Shown: piece by piece, positions 18,096 to 30,095 of the stretch
Position numbering within the stretch: the first letter of the stretch is position 1
Layout of the letters: every line of letters begins with the position of its first letter
Origin: Streptomyces europaeiscabiei
GTDB taxonomy: Bacteria > Actinomycetota > Actinomycetes > Streptomycetales > Streptomycetaceae
Direction of reading: 5' to 3'
DNA: 64,000 bases
Assembly: GCF_036346855.1 (NCBI RefSeq)
Contig: NZ_CP107841.1
Coordinates: 9,986,001-10,050,000, forward strand
The notes under the pieces: generated by a model
The model's input: only the letters and a program-made list of their open reading frames with translations
The model's database searches: none
What the model was told of the DNA's origin: nothing
Position numbers and translations under genes: made by a program

Positions 18096-20125
18096 TGACC
18101 GTCGCCGTGGAGAAGCCCGAACAACCGCAGAAGCCGGAACCGCCCCGCAAGACGGACTCCGCGCCCCCGGCCGCCACCCCCGCCGCCCGCGTGCGCCAGG
18201 TCGGGCGCGGCACGGTGGTGGCCGCGATCCTGATCGCCTGGCTGGTGCTCTTCGCCGTGCTGCGCGGCAAGCAGACCCTCACCCTGGCCGCGGCCGACCT
18301 CACGGACCTGCACCGGTGGATCAACGATCTCAACGACTCCATCGGCGCCAACCGGAACTCCAACCCGCTCTTCCTGTACTTCTTCAACGAGATCCGTCTG
18401 GTCATCGACACCCTGGTGACCTTCATCCAGGAACTGATCTCCCAGCCCTCGGCCGATCGCCCCCTCCCGCAGATCGGCTGGCTCGGCGTCGTCGGGATCA
18501 CCGGCTACGTCTCCTGGGCCGTGGGCAACTGGCGGGTGGCGCTGCTCGCCGTGGCCGGCTTCACCTTCTTCGGGCTGCAGGGTCTGTGGCAGGAGAGCAT
18601 GGACACGCTGGCGCTCACCGTCTCCGCGGTGTTCGTGGCGCTGCTGTTCGCGATCCCGCTGGGTGTGTGGGCGGGGCTGTCCGAGCGGTTCAACCGGGTC
18701 GTGACGCCCTTCCTGGACTTCATGCAGACGATGCCGACCTTCGTCTACCTGGCCCCGCTGACCCTGTTCTTCCTCATCGGCGGCGCCTCCGCCACGATCG
18801 CCACCGTGATCTACGCGGCGCCGCCCGCGATCCGCATCACCGCGCACGCCATCCGGTCGGTGCCGGAGACCACCGTCGAGGCGGCCGACTCGCTGGGCGC
18901 GACCCGCCGGCAGGCGCTGCTGAAGGTTCTGCTGCCGATGTCCAAGCGGACCGTGGTGATGGGCGTCAACCAGTCGATCATGGCCGCTCTGGCCATGGTG
19001 ACCATCGCCGCCCTGATCGACGCGCCCGGCCTCGGCAAGACCGTCCTTCAGGCCCTGCAGTCGCTGGACGTGGGCACTGCCTTCAACGCGGGACTCGCCA
19101 TCGTCGTCATGGCGATCGTCCTCGACCGGGTCACCACCGCCGCCAGCGCCCGCCAGGAGGCTGCCCGGCGCTCGGACGGCCGGTTCGTCGCCTGGCGGCG
19201 GCCGCTGCTCGCCGTCGGCGGCGTGGTCACGGCCGTCCTCGTCTACATGTCGCACACCTACGTGTGGGCCGCCGAGTTCCCCAGCGAGGGCGGCGTCGGC
19301 TCCTCCATCGCGAGCGCGGCGGACACCACGACCACCTGGGTGCAGGACAGCCTCTCCGGCCTCACCAACGCCTTCCGTGACGCCATCACCAACGGCCTCC
19401 TCAACCCGTTCCAGTCGCTGCTCACCGACTCCCCGTGGTGGCTCGTCGCCGCGGTGCTCATCGGGCTCGGCACGGTGCTCGGAGGCTGGCGCGCCGGCGT
19501 CACCACGGCCGTGTGCGTGGGCCTGCTGCTCGGCACGGGCCTGTGGTCGGACAGCATGACCACGCTGGCGTCGACCCTCGTCGCGACGGTGCTGGTGATG
19601 GTGCTCGGCATGGCCTTCGGCGTGTGGATGGGGCGCAGCGCCCTGGCGGACCGGGTACTGCGGCCCACCCTGGACGCGGCGCAGGTCATGCCGCCGTTCG
19701 TGTATCTCGTGCCGTTCCTCGCGCTGTTCGGCGCGACCCGCTTCACGGCCATCGTCGCCGCGATCGTCTACGCCGCCCCGGTCGCCATCAAGATCATCGC
19801 GGACGGTGTGCGGGCCGTGCCGGCGGCCACCGTCGAGGCGGCCACCTCTGCCGGGTGCAACACCTGGCAGATCATCACCAAGGTTCAACTGCCCATGTCA
19901 CGCAGTGCGCTGACGCTCGCCACCAACCAGGGCCTGATCTATGTACTGTCGATGGTCGTGGTGGGTGGCCTGGTGGGAGCGGGCGCTCTCGGTTACGACG
20001 TCGTGGCCGGATTCTCCCAGGGGCAGCTGTACGGGAAGGGACTCGCGGCCGGGCTCGCGATCGTCCTTCTCGGAGTCATGTTCGACCGGATCACTCAGGC
20101 CGCGGCGCGGCGCGTAAGCGCATAA
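18095..20125 (+). CDS. Glycine betaine ABC importer, tandem double permease
   Basis: 676 residues from ATG 18095; an in-frame GTG at 18092 is an alternative. Two ProW-like permease domains lie in one chain, roughly residues 165-345 and 465-670. Each carries an EAA-type loop: TTVEAADSLGATRRQALLKV in the first, ATVEAATSAGCNTWQIITKV in the second. Ordinary ProW is about half this length and works as a homodimer, so this protein can supply both halves of the pore. The N-terminal ~45 residues are Pro/Lys-rich and cytosolic. Many hydrophobic segments predict an inner-membrane protein. Confidence 0.9.
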   Translation: MTVAVEKPEQPQKPEPPRKTDSAPPAATPAARVRQVGRGTVVAAILIAWLVLFAVLRGKQTLTLAAADLTDLHRWINDLNDSIGANRNSNPLFLYFFNEIRLVIDTLVTFIQELISQPSADRPLPQIGWLGVVGITGYVSWAVGNWRVALLAVAGFTFFGLQGLWQESMDTLALTVSAVFVALLFAIPLGVWAGLSERFNRVVTPFLDFMQTMPTFVYLAPLTLFFLIGGASATIATVIYAAPPAIRITAHAIRSVPETTVEAADSLGATRRQALLKVLLPMSKRTVVMGVNQSIMAALAMVTIAALIDAPGLGKTVLQALQSLDVGTAFNAGLAIVVMAIVLDRVTTAASARQEAARRSDGRFVAWRRPLLAVGGVVTAVLVYMSHTYVWAAEFPSEGGVGSSIASAADTTTTWVQDSLSGLTNAFRDAITNGLLNPFQSLLTDSPWWLVAAVLIGLGTVLGGWRAGVTTAVCVGLLLGTGLWSDSMTTLASTLVATVLVMVLGMAFGVWMGRSALADRVLRPTLDAAQVMPPFVYLVPFLALFGATRFTAIVAAIVYAAPVAIKIIADGVRAVPAATVEAATSAGCNTWQIITKVQLPMSRSALTLATNQGLIYVLSMVVVGGLVGAGALGYDVVAGFSQGQLYGKGLAAGLAIVLLGVMFDRITQAAARRVSA

Positions 20126-20137
20126 GGAGCACTGACC

Positions 20138-21115
20138 ATGGCAACACGGATACGACAGTGGAGAGCCGGCGTGGCCGGACTGGCCGTTCTCGGCCTCGCC
20201 CTCACCGCCTGCGGCGGTGCGAAGGTCGGTGAGAGTTCCTCGGGTTCCGACAGCTCGGGCGACTCCGGCAAGTGCGGCACCTTCAACCTCGCCGTCAACC
20301 CGTGGGTCGGCTACGAGGCGAACGCGGCGGTCGTCGCGTACGTCGCGGAGAAGGACCTCGGCTGCAAGGTCACCAAGAAGGACCTGAAGGAGGAGATCGC
20401 CTGGCAGGGCTTCGGGACGGGCGAGGTCGACGCCGTCATCGAGAACTGGGGCCACGACGATCTGAAGAAGAAGTACATCACCGACCAGAAGACCGCCGTC
20501 GAGGCCGGCGCGACCGGAAACAAAGGTCTGATCGGCTGGTACGTGCCGCCGTGGCTGGCGAAGGAACACCCCGACATCACCGACTGGAACAACCTCGACA
20601 AGTACGCCGACAAGTTCAAGACCTCGGAGTCGGGCGGCAAGGGTCAGCTCCTCGACGGCGACCCGTCGTTCGTCACCAACGACGAGGCTCTCGTCAAGAA
20701 CCTGAAGCTGGACTTCAAGGTGGTGTACGCGGGCAGCGAGACCGCGCTCATCCAGGCCTTCCGCAAGGCCGAGAAGAACAAGGAATGGGTGATCGGCTAC
20801 TTCTACGAGCCCCAGTGGTTCATGGCCGAGGTGCCCCTGGTCAAGGTCAAGCTGCCGGAGTACAAGACGGGCTGCGACGCCGACGCGGAGAAGGTCGCCT
20901 GCGACTACCCCGTCTACGAGCTCGACAAGATCGTCAGCACGAAGTTCGCCGAGTCGGGCAGCCCGGCCTATGACCTGGTCAAGAACTTCACCTGGACCAA
21001 CGACGACCAGAACACCGTCGCCAAGTACATCGCCGTGGACAAGATGACGCCCGAGGCGGCGGCCGAGAAGTGGGTCGACGCCAACCGCGACAAGGTCGAG
21101 GCCTGGATCAAGTAA
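20138..21115 (+). CDS. Glycine betaine-binding lipoprotein
   Basis: 325 residues behind AAGGAG. The signal peptide ends in the lipobox LTAC, so the mature protein is anchored by a lipidated Cys outside the membrane. The OpuAC-type fold is seen in FNLAVNPWVGYEANAAVVAYV, the aromatic segments typical of quaternary-amine cages, and a C-terminal MTPEAAAEKWVDANRDKVEAW. It binds betaine and delivers it to the double permease. It is the last gene of the betB-transporter operon and is followed by a strong hairpin. Confidence 0.92.
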   Translation: MATRIRQWRAGVAGLAVLGLALTACGGAKVGESSSGSDSSGDSGKCGTFNLAVNPWVGYEANAAVVAYVAEKDLGCKVTKKDLKEEIAWQGFGTGEVDAVIENWGHDDLKKKYITDQKTAVEAGATGNKGLIGWYVPPWLAKEHPDITDWNNLDKYADKFKTSESGGKGQLLDGDPSFVTNDEALVKNLKLDFKVVYAGSETALIQAFRKAEKNKEWVIGYFYEPQWFMAEVPLVKVKLPEYKTGCDADAEKVACDYPVYELDKIVSTKFAESGSPAYDLVKNFTWTNDDQNTVAKYIAVDKMTPEAAAEKWVDANRDKVEAWIK

Positions 21116-21138
21116 CCCGGGGCGGGAACCGGTCGAAC

Positions 21139-21184
21139 ATGCCCGGTGGGCGGCGTGCACGGATGTGCGCCGCCCACCGGGCAT
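21139..21184 (+). terminator. Strong terminator of the betB-transporter operon
   Basis: A perfect 17-bp stem, 21139-21155 with 21168-21184, around a 12-base loop, 23 bases after the binding-protein stop. No T-run follows, as is common in this genus. Confidence 0.85.
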
Positions 21185-21291
21185 CGCCGTGTTCCGGGCC
21201 GTTTCGAGGACCCTGTCCGGTGCCGTGTCCGGTGGTGTTCTCCTCGGGTCACGGACCTCTTGACACCCCCTCCCCGAGACAGGCACATTGA

Positions 21292-21318
21292 GTTGCGCAA
21301 CCTGAACCATGTTGCGCA
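21292..21318. promoter_or_regulatory. Candidate operator before the dimethylglycine oxidase gene
   Basis: GTTGCGCAAC (21292-21301, a 10-bp palindrome) and GTTGCGCA (21311-21318) with 19 bases between repeat starts. Both use the GTTGCG core found at the other island promoters. The pair ends 47 bases before the start codon. Confidence 0.5.
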
Positions 21319-21344
21319 GACAGCAACTGAACCGGCTGGACTAG

Positions 21345-23804
<2,460 letters not shown>

Positions 23805-23896
23805 GGGTTCGAAGGGGGTGCGTCGGTGGGGCGCCGGTGGGGCGTCGAGCGAGTGCAGGTGCGTCGTGGCTCGGGTTCTTGGAAGGAGTGCCGTCG

Positions 23897-24757
23897 GTGA
23901 GCGCACAGTTGCTTGATGGGAAGGCCACGGCAGCCGTTATTCGTCGTGAACTTGCCGAGCGTGTCGCCAAGTTGACCGCCGCGGGTGGCCCTCCGCCCGG
24001 GCTCGGGACCGTTCTCGTCGGTGACGATCCCGGTAGTCGGGCCTACGTCGGTGGCAAGCATCGGGACTGCGCTCAGGTGGGGATCGCCTCACTGCGCCGG
24101 GAGCTTCCCGCCGACGCGACTCAGCGGCAGGTCGAGGACGTCATCGACGAGCTGAACGCCGATCCGGCCTGCACCGGCTACATCGTGCAGCTGCCGCTTC
24201 CGCGCCACCTCGACGCCAACGCCGTACTGGAACGCATGGACCCGGCCAAGGACGCCGACGGCCTGCACCCGGTCAGCCTCGGGCGGCTCACCCTCGGGGT
24301 CGAGGCACCCCTGCCCTGCACCCCGCGCGGCATCGTCGAACTGCTCCGCCGGTACGAGGTGCCCCTCGCCGGGGCGCGGGTCTGCGTGATCGGACGTGGC
24401 ATCACCGTGGGACGGCCCCTCGGCCTGCTCCTCACCCGCAGGTCCGAGAACGCCACCGTCACCCTCTGCCACACCGGGACCACGGGCCTGGCCTGGCACG
24501 TACGTGAGGCGGACATCGTCGTCGCGGCGGCCGGCTCACCCGGGCTGGTCACCAAGGAGATGCTGCGCCCCGGCGCGGCCGTCCTGGACGTCGGTATCAC
24601 CCGCACCGACCAGGGGCTGGTCGGCGATGTGCACCCGGACGCCGCCCAGGTCGCCGGATGGCTCGCGCCGATGCCCGGGGGAGTGGGACCGATGACGCGG
24701 GCGATGCTCCTCGCCAACGTCGTCGAGGCCGCCGAGAGGAACGCGAACCCCGTATGA
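23897..24757 (+). CDS. folD: Methylene-THF dehydrogenase/cyclohydrolase
   Basis: 286 residues from GTG 23897, ten bases after GGAAGGA; an in-frame GTG at 23888 is too close to that site. FolD signatures: the Lys-containing [13 protein letters not shown], the [12 protein letters not shown] substrate motif, [11 protein letters not shown], and the nucleotide-binding [14 protein letters not shown]. It oxidises 5,10-methylene-THF to 10-formyl-THF in two steps. Placed between two methylene-THF-forming oxidases and paired with a purU elsewhere in the island, it is probably dedicated to C1 disposal. Confidence 0.92.
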   Translation: MSAQLLDGKATAAVIRRELAERVAKLTAAGGPPPGLGTVLVGDDPGSRAYVGGKHRDCAQVGIASLRRELPADATQRQVEDVIDELNADPACTGYIVQLPLPRHLDANAVLERMDPAKDADGLHPVSLGRLTLGVEAPLPCTPRGIVELLRRYEVPLAGARVCVIGRGITVGRPLGLLLTRRSENATVTLCHTGTTGLAWHVREADIVVAAAGSPGLVTKEMLRPGAAVLDVGITRTDQGLVGDVHPDAAQVAGWLAPMPGGVGPMTRAMLLANVVEAAERNANPV

Positions 24758-24873
24758 ACGCGAACGCCCGTAGGGACGCGACCGCCTGCATGAACGCGAC
24801 CGCCTGTATGAACGCGTCGGGCCCCGACCGCCCGCTCTGTCCGCACCTCTCACACGACGGAGACGTCCGATGA
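24754..24873 (+). CDS. Possible 39-residue coupled small protein between folD and soxB
   Basis: The ATG overlaps the folD stop (ATGA at 24754-24757) and the TGA overlaps the soxB start (ATGA at 24870-24873), so a single frame joins both genes. The peptide starts [12 protein letters not shown] and repeats ATACMN because of an 18-bp tandem duplication inside it. A purine-rich GAGAGGA lies about 15 bases upstream, a poor spacing. It has no recognisable domain. It may be a real peptide, a translational coupler that keeps ribosomes moving into soxB, or coincidence. Confidence 0.35.
   Translation: MNANARRDATACMNATACMNASGPDRPLCPHLSHDGDVR
24778..24813. repeat. 18-bp tandem duplication
   Basis: GCGACCGCCTGCATGAAC (24778-24795) is followed directly by a copy with one change, C to T (24796-24813). 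Being 18 bases, it keeps the frame of the small ORF open. Confidence 0.9.
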
Positions 24874-26102
24874 GCCCCCGTACCCCTGGCGCCGAGCTGC
24901 CCGAACACCCCGACTGGCTGTGGCGCACGCCGGAGCCGAAGCGTTCGTACGACGTGATCGTCGTCGGCGGCGGCGGACACGGTCTCGCCACTGCCCACTA
25001 CCTCGCGAAGAACCACGGCATCACCAACGTGGCCGTGCTGGAGAAGGGCTGGCTGGCGGGCGGCAACATGGCCCGCAACACCACCATCATCCGCTCCAAC
25101 TACCTGTGGGACGAGAGCGCCGGCATCTACGAGCACGCGCTCAAGCTGTGGGAGGGCCTCGCCGAGGAGCTCGACTACCCGATCCTGTTCTCCCAGCGCG
25201 GTGTGCTGAACCTCGCCCACAGCCTCCAGGACGTACGGGACAGCGTGCGCCGTGTGGAGGCGAACCGGCTGAACGGCGTGGACGCCGAATGGCTCGACGC
25301 CGACGGGGTCAAGGACGTCTGCCCGATCGTCAACATCTCCCCGGACGTGCGCTACCCGGTCCTGGGCGCCACCTACCAGCCGCGCGCGGGCATCGCCAAG
25401 CACGACCACGTGGCCTGGGGCCTGGCCCGCTCGGCTGACGCCGCAGGCATCGACATCATCCAGAACTGCGAGGTCACCGGTCTGGACGTGGTCGGCGGCC
25501 GGGTGGTCGGCGTGCAGACGACGCTCGGCCCGATCGCAGCCGGCAAGGTCGCACTCTGCTCGGCGGGCCACACCTCGGTCCTGGCCGCCATGGCCGGCAT
25601 CGAACTCCCTCTCCAGAGCCACCCGTTGCAGGCACTCGTGTCGGAACTGCTGGAGCCGGTGCACCCGACGGTCGTCATGTCCAACGCGGTCCATGTGTAC
25701 GTCAGCCAGGCCCACAAGGGCGAGCTGGTGATGGGCGCGGGCATCGACTCGTACAACTCCTACACGCAGCGCGGCGCGTTCCACATCATCGAGGAGCAGA
25801 TGTCCGCGGCCCTGGAACTCTTCCCGGTCTTCGCCCGCGCCCACGTCCTGCGCACCTGGGGCGGCATCGTCGATGTCAGCCCCGACGCCTCCCCGATCAT
25901 CGGCCTCACCCCGGTCGACAACCTCTACCTCAACTGCGGCTGGGGGACGGGCGGCTTCAAGGCCACCCCGGGTGTCGGCTGGGTCTACGCCCACACCATC
26001 GCCCACGACACCCCCCACCCCCTCAACGCCCCCTTCTCGCTCGACCGTTTCACCACCGGCGCGCTCGTCGACGAGCACGGCGCGGCCGCGGTGGCCCACT
26101 AG
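24870..26102 (+). CDS. soxB: Sarcosine oxidase beta subunit
   Basis: 410 residues, the usual SoxB size, with GGAG eight bases upstream. FAD motif [20 protein letters not shown] at 28-47; the [13 protein letters not shown] segment is characteristic of heterotetrameric sarcosine oxidase. A His in KHDHVAWG (~178-180) lies where this family carries covalently bound FMN. The subunit oxidises sarcosine at its FAD. The delta-alpha fusion follows after 11 bases. Confidence 0.93.
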   Translation: MSPRTPGAELPEHPDWLWRTPEPKRSYDVIVVGGGGHGLATAHYLAKNHGITNVAVLEKGWLAGGNMARNTTIIRSNYLWDESAGIYEHALKLWEGLAEELDYPILFSQRGVLNLAHSLQDVRDSVRRVEANRLNGVDAEWLDADGVKDVCPIVNISPDVRYPVLGATYQPRAGIAKHDHVAWGLARSADAAGIDIIQNCEVTGLDVVGGRVVGVQTTLGPIAAGKVALCSAGHTSVLAAMAGIELPLQSHPLQALVSELLEPVHPTVVMSNAVHVYVSQAHKGELVMGAGIDSYNSYTQRGAFHIIEEQMSAALELFPVFARAHVLRTWGGIVDVSPDASPIIGLTPVDNLYLNCGWGTGGFKATPGVGWVYAHTIAHDTPHPLNAPFSLDRFTTGALVDEHGAAAVAH

Positions 26103-26113
26103 GGAGCCCAACC

Positions 26114-29100
26114 ATGCTGCTCATCACCTGCCCGTGGTGCGGGCCCCGCGACGAGGCCGAGTTCCACTACGGCGGCCAGGCACACGTGCCCTACCCCGAG
26201 ACCCCGTCGGCCCTCACCGACGAGGAGTGGGCCCGCTACCTCTTCTTCCGCGACAACACCAAGGGCCCGTTCGCCGAACGCTGGAGCCATGCGGCGGGCT
26301 GCCGCAAGTGGTTCAACGCGGTACGGGACACGTCGACGAACGAGATCCTGGCGGTCTACCGGGCGGGGGAGCCCCGTCCGGCCGCGGAGGACCTGAGGCG
26401 TGCGGCGCTCTCGCCTGCCCGCGAGGTCTCCGCAGCGCCTCCGGCGAGCTCTGCGCCACGTCCGGTCACCCCTCGGCCGAACCCGGCACAAGCGGCCCGC
26501 CCGGCTCGTGAGGACGAGGCCGTTCAGGCCGAAGAGGGGTCCTCCGGGGGCGCAGCCCCCAGGGAGGGGTCGGGTAGCGGCGGCGGGGGCGCCGCATCCG
26601 TCAGCGGCTCTGCCGCGGGCCAGCCCTTCCGCCATCTCACCCGAGGCCGAATCGACCGCGCCGCCCCCCTCACCTTCACCTTCGACGGCACCGCATACCA
26701 GGGCTACCAGGGCGACACCCTCGCCTCCGCCCTCCTCGCCAACGGCGTCATCCAGACCGGCACCAGCATCAAACTCGGCCGCCCCCGAGGCATCTTCTCG
26801 GCCGGCGTCGAGGAACCCAACGCGGTCATCCAGATCGAGGCCCCCTTCCCGGAGCCGATGCTCCCCGCGACGACCGTCGAGCTGTACGACGGCCTCGTGG
26901 CGAGCAGCCTCCCCGGCCAGGGCCGCCTGGCCACCGAGCCCGACCCGGCCCGCTACGACGCCGTGCACGCCCACTGCGACCTGCTGATCGTCGGCGCGGG
27001 CCCGGCCGGCCTCGCGGCCGCCGCGGCGGCCGCGAACAGTGGCGCCCGGGTCATCCTCGCCGACGACCAACCACACCTGGGCGGCAGCCTCCTGGGCACC
27101 GGCGAACACCTCGACTGGGCCGAGGAGACCGCCGGACGCCTCGACACCGCCCCGGAGGTCCGCGTACTGCGCCGCACCACCGTCTTCGGCTACTACGACG
27201 ACAACCACCTCCTCGCCGTGGAACGCCGCACCAACCACCTGGGCGCGGGCGCCCCCGGACACGTCTCCCGCGAACGCGTCTGGCGCATCCGGGCCCGCCG
27301 AGTCGTCCTCGCCACCGGCGCCCACGAGCGCTCCCTGGCCTTCGCGGACAACGACCGCCCCGGCGTGATGCTGGCCGCCTCGGCCCGCACCTACGCCAAC
27401 CGCCACGGAGTCCTGCCGGGCCGCCGGGCGGTCGTCTTCACGACCAACGACAGCGCCTACGCGGCGGCCCTGGACCTCGCCGCGGCGGGCGTGGACGTCA
27501 CGGCGATCGTCGACACCCGCCCCGAACCGGGGGAGTGGGCGCGGCGCGCCCAGGAGGCCGGCATCGAGGTGCTGGCCGGGCACGCCGTCACCGGCACGGA
27601 GGGCGACCCGCGCCTCACCACCGTGACCGCCGCCCCGCACGGGGAGCCCGCGGAGCAGCGGCGGTTCGCCGCCGACCTCCTGCTGGTCTCCGGCGGCTGG
27701 AACCCGGTCGCACACCTCTTCAGCCAGGCGGGCGGCAGACTGCGCCACGACGAGACACTGGGCTCGTTCGTCCCCGACAGCTGCCGTCAGGCGGTCGAGG
27801 TGGCGGGCGGCGCGAGCGGAGAGTTCGACCTCGCCGGGGTTCTCGCACAGGGCGCCGCCGCCGGTGCGCGCGCGATCGAGGCCGAGGGCTACACCCCGGA
27901 ATCCCCTCTCCTCCCGGACGTGGCCGCACCGCCGCGGCCGACTCCGCCCATGCATCTCTACGCCGTGCCGGACGCCTCCGGCGCACCCCGCTTCGTCGAC
28001 CTCCAACGAGACGTCACCGTCGACGACCTGACCCGCGCGACCGGCGCCGGCATGCGCTCGGTGGAGCACACCAAGCGCTACACCACGGCCGGCACCGCCA
28101 ACGACCAGGGCAAGACCTCAGGGGTCCTGGCCAGCGGCGTGGTCGCCGAACTGCTCGGCGTGGACATCTCCGCGCTCGGCACGACCACGTTCCGGCCGCC
28201 GTACACGCCGGTCTCCTTCGCGGCGCTCGCAGGCCGTGACCGCGGCGCTCTGAGCGACCCGGTCCGCACGACCGCCGTCCACGAGTGGCATGTCGCGCAC
28301 GGCGCCCTGTTCGAGAACGTCGGCCAGTGGAAGCGCCCTTGGTACTACCCGCAAGGCGGCGAGACCATGGAGGGGGCCGTGCTGCGCGAGTGCGCCGCCG
28401 CCCGCGACGGCGTCGCCTTCATGGACGCCTCCACCCTCGGCAAGATCGACGTCCAGGGCCCGGACGCCGCCGTCTTCCTCGACCGGCTCTACACGAACAT
28501 GATGAGCACCCTGAAGGTCGGCATGATCCGCTACGGCGTCATGTGCCGCCTGGACGGCATGCTCTTCGACGACGGCACGGTCATCCGCCTGGCCCAGGAC
28601 CGCTTCCTGGTCACCACGACCACCGGCAACGCGGCCGCCGTACTGGACTGGATGGAGGAGTGGCTGCAGACCGAGTGGCCCGAGCTGAAGGTCCACTGCA
28701 CGTCCGTGACCGAACAGTGGGCCACCGTCGCCCTGGTCGGCCCCCGCTCCCGCGACGTCCTCGGCGCACTCGCCCCCCGACTGGCCGTGTCCAACGACGA
28801 CTTCCCGTTCATGGCCTGGCGCGAGACGGCTGTCGCCGGCATCGAGGCCAGGGTCTGCCGGATCAGCTTCTCCGGCGAACTCGCCTACGAGATCAACGTG
28901 TCACCGTGGGACGCCCTCACCCTGTGGCAGGCGTTGTACGAGGCCGGAGCCCCGTACGGCATCACCCCGTACGGCACCGAGACCATGCACGTCCTGCGCG
29001 CCGAGAAGGGCTACCCCATCATCGGCCAGGACACCGACGGCACCGTCACCCCCCAGGACCTGGGCATGAGCTGGGTCGTCTCGAAGAAGAAGCCCGACTT

Positions 29101-29437
29101 CATCGGCAAGCGCTCCTACGCCCGCGCCGACACCCTCCGCGCCGACCGCAAGCACCTCGTCGGCCTGCTCCCGGAGGACCCCGGCACCTTCCTCCCCGAG
29201 GGCACCCATCTGGTCGCCGACAGCGTCCTGCCCGCCCCGCCCGTCCCGATGCTCGGCCACGTCACCTCCAGCTACCGCAGCGCCGCCCTCGGCCGGACCT
29301 TCGCGCTCGCCCTGATCAAGGGTGGCCGGGACCGCATCGGCGAGCGGCTGTACGCCCCCGTCGGCGACCGGCTGGTCCCGGTGACCGTCGCAAGCCCCGT
29401 CCTCTACGACCCCGAGGGAGCCCGTCGCGATGGCTGA
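26114..29437 (+). CDS. soxDA: Fused sarcosine oxidase delta-alpha polypeptide
   Basis: 1107 residues. Residues 1-92 are a complete delta subunit with zinc ligands at Cys6, Cys9, His59 and Cys63, the same positions known in the Corynebacterium enzyme. Residues ~93-168 are a Pro/Ala/Gly/Ser linker. From ~169 (RHLTRGRIDR, then YQGYQGDTLASALLANGV) the alpha subunit runs to the end: an N-terminal 2Fe-2S-like domain, NAD-binding VGAGPAGLAAAAAAAN, and C-terminal GCV_T folate domains. Elsewhere soxD and soxA are separate genes. No in-frame start codon was found in the linker, so alpha must be made as part of this chain. The linker DNA contains a C/G stem-loop of intergenic type. Confidence 0.9.
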   Translation: MLLITCPWCGPRDEAEFHYGGQAHVPYPETPSALTDEEWARYLFFRDNTKGPFAERWSHAAGCRKWFNAVRDTSTNEILAVYRAGEPRPAAEDLRRAALSPAREVSAAPPASSAPRPVTPRPNPAQAARPAREDEAVQAEEGSSGGAAPREGSGSGGGGAASVSGSAAGQPFRHLTRGRIDRAAPLTFTFDGTAYQGYQGDTLASALLANGVIQTGTSIKLGRPRGIFSAGVEEPNAVIQIEAPFPEPMLPATTVELYDGLVASSLPGQGRLATEPDPARYDAVHAHCDLLIVGAGPAGLAAAAAAANSGARVILADDQPHLGGSLLGTGEHLDWAEETAGRLDTAPEVRVLRRTTVFGYYDDNHLLAVERRTNHLGAGAPGHVSRERVWRIRARRVVLATGAHERSLAFADNDRPGVMLAASARTYANRHGVLPGRRAVVFTTNDSAYAAALDLAAAGVDVTAIVDTRPEPGEWARRAQEAGIEVLAGHAVTGTEGDPRLTTVTAAPHGEPAEQRRFAADLLLVSGGWNPVAHLFSQAGGRLRHDETLGSFVPDSCRQAVEVAGGASGEFDLAGVLAQGAAAGARAIEAEGYTPESPLLPDVAAPPRPTPPMHLYAVPDASGAPRFVDLQRDVTVDDLTRATGAGMRSVEHTKRYTTAGTANDQGKTSGVLASGVVAELLGVDISALGTTTFRPPYTPVSFAALAGRDRGALSDPVRTTAVHEWHVAHGALFENVGQWKRPWYYPQGGETMEGAVLRECAAARDGVAFMDASTLGKIDVQGPDAAVFLDRLYTNMMSTLKVGMIRYGVMCRLDGMLFDDGTVIRLAQDRFLVTTTTGNAAAVLDWMEEWLQTEWPELKVHCTSVTEQWATVALVGPRSRDVLGALAPRLAVSNDDFPFMAWRETAVAGIEARVCRISFSGELAYEINVSPWDALTLWQALYEAGAPYGITPYGTETMHVLRAEKGYPIIGQDTDGTVTPQDLGMSWVVSKKKPDFIGKRSYARADTLRADRKHLVGLLPEDPGTFLPEGTHLVADSVLPAPPVPMLGHVTSSYRSAALGRTFALALIKGGRDRIGERLYAPVGDRLVPVTVASPVLYDPEGARRDG
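26541..26567. repeat. G/C stem-loop within the soxD-soxA linker
   Basis: GGGGGC (26546-26551) pairs with GCCCCC (26555-26560), extended by CCTCC and GGAGG outside. Such elements are common between Streptomyces genes; here it is translated as part of the linker. Confidence 0.7.
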
Positions 29438-30038
29438 CACCGCACTCACCGTCCCGCCCCGCAGCCCCCTGGCCCACGCCGCCGACCGCCTGGCCATCGC
29501 CACCCGCACCTCTCAGGGCGCGGTCCGGCTGGCCGAACTCCCCTTCCTGACGCAGCTCGACATCCGCCTCGACGCCAAGGGAGCGGCGGCCGACGCCATC
29601 GGCCTCGCCCTGGACCTCCCACTCCCGCTCGAACCCAACACCGTCGTACGCGCCGGGCAGCTGACCGCGCTGTGGCTGGGACCGGACGAATGGCTGCTGG
29701 TGGGCCCGCCCGGCAGTGCGCAGGACCTGGAGGGCCGGATCCGAACGGCCGCAGGGGACGAGCCCATCTCCGTCACCGACGTCTCCGCCCAGCGCACCAC
29801 CCTCCTCGTCTCAGGCCCCCGCGCCCGCGACCTCCTGTCGCACGGCTGCGCCCTGGACCTGCACCCACGTGCCTTCGGCGCCGGCCGCTGCGCCCAGACC
29901 ACCCTCGGGCGCACCCAGATCATCCTGATCGCCCGTGACGAACCCGCGTCCGGCTTCTGGGTACTGGTCCGCTCATCCTTCGCCGACTACCTGACGGACT
30001 GGCTGCTGGACGCGGCGACGGAGTACATGCCGGCCTGA
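29430..30038 (+). CDS. soxG: Sarcosine oxidase gamma subunit
   Basis: 202 residues. The ATG overlaps the end of the soxDA frame by eight bases. SoxG-type pattern: VRLAELPFLTQLDIRLDAKG near the start, a central LWLGPDEWLLVGPPG, then a VTDVSAQRTTLLVSGPRARDLLSHGCALDLHP stretch and a C-terminal DYLTDWLLDAATEY. Gamma completes the beta-delta-alpha-gamma complex that converts sarcosine to glycine and hands the methyl to THF. With delta and alpha fused, the complex would have three chains. Confidence 0.9.
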   Translation: MADTALTVPPRSPLAHAADRLAIATRTSQGAVRLAELPFLTQLDIRLDAKGAAADAIGLALDLPLPLEPNTVVRAGQLTALWLGPDEWLLVGPPGSAQDLEGRIRTAAGDEPISVTDVSAQRTTLLVSGPRARDLLSHGCALDLHPRAFGAGRCAQTTLGRTQIILIARDEPASGFWVLVRSSFADYLTDWLLDAATEYMPA

Positions 30039-30095
30039 ATCCACCATGTGTGCGCCTCATGGACAGCTGAGCCGCGGGTGGGCGGCGTTGGTGAC

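Noticed and set aside
17843..19888. 681-codon minus-strand frame opposite the betaine permease
   Set aside because: His/Gly/Arg-rich product without any fold, mirror of the membrane protein gene.
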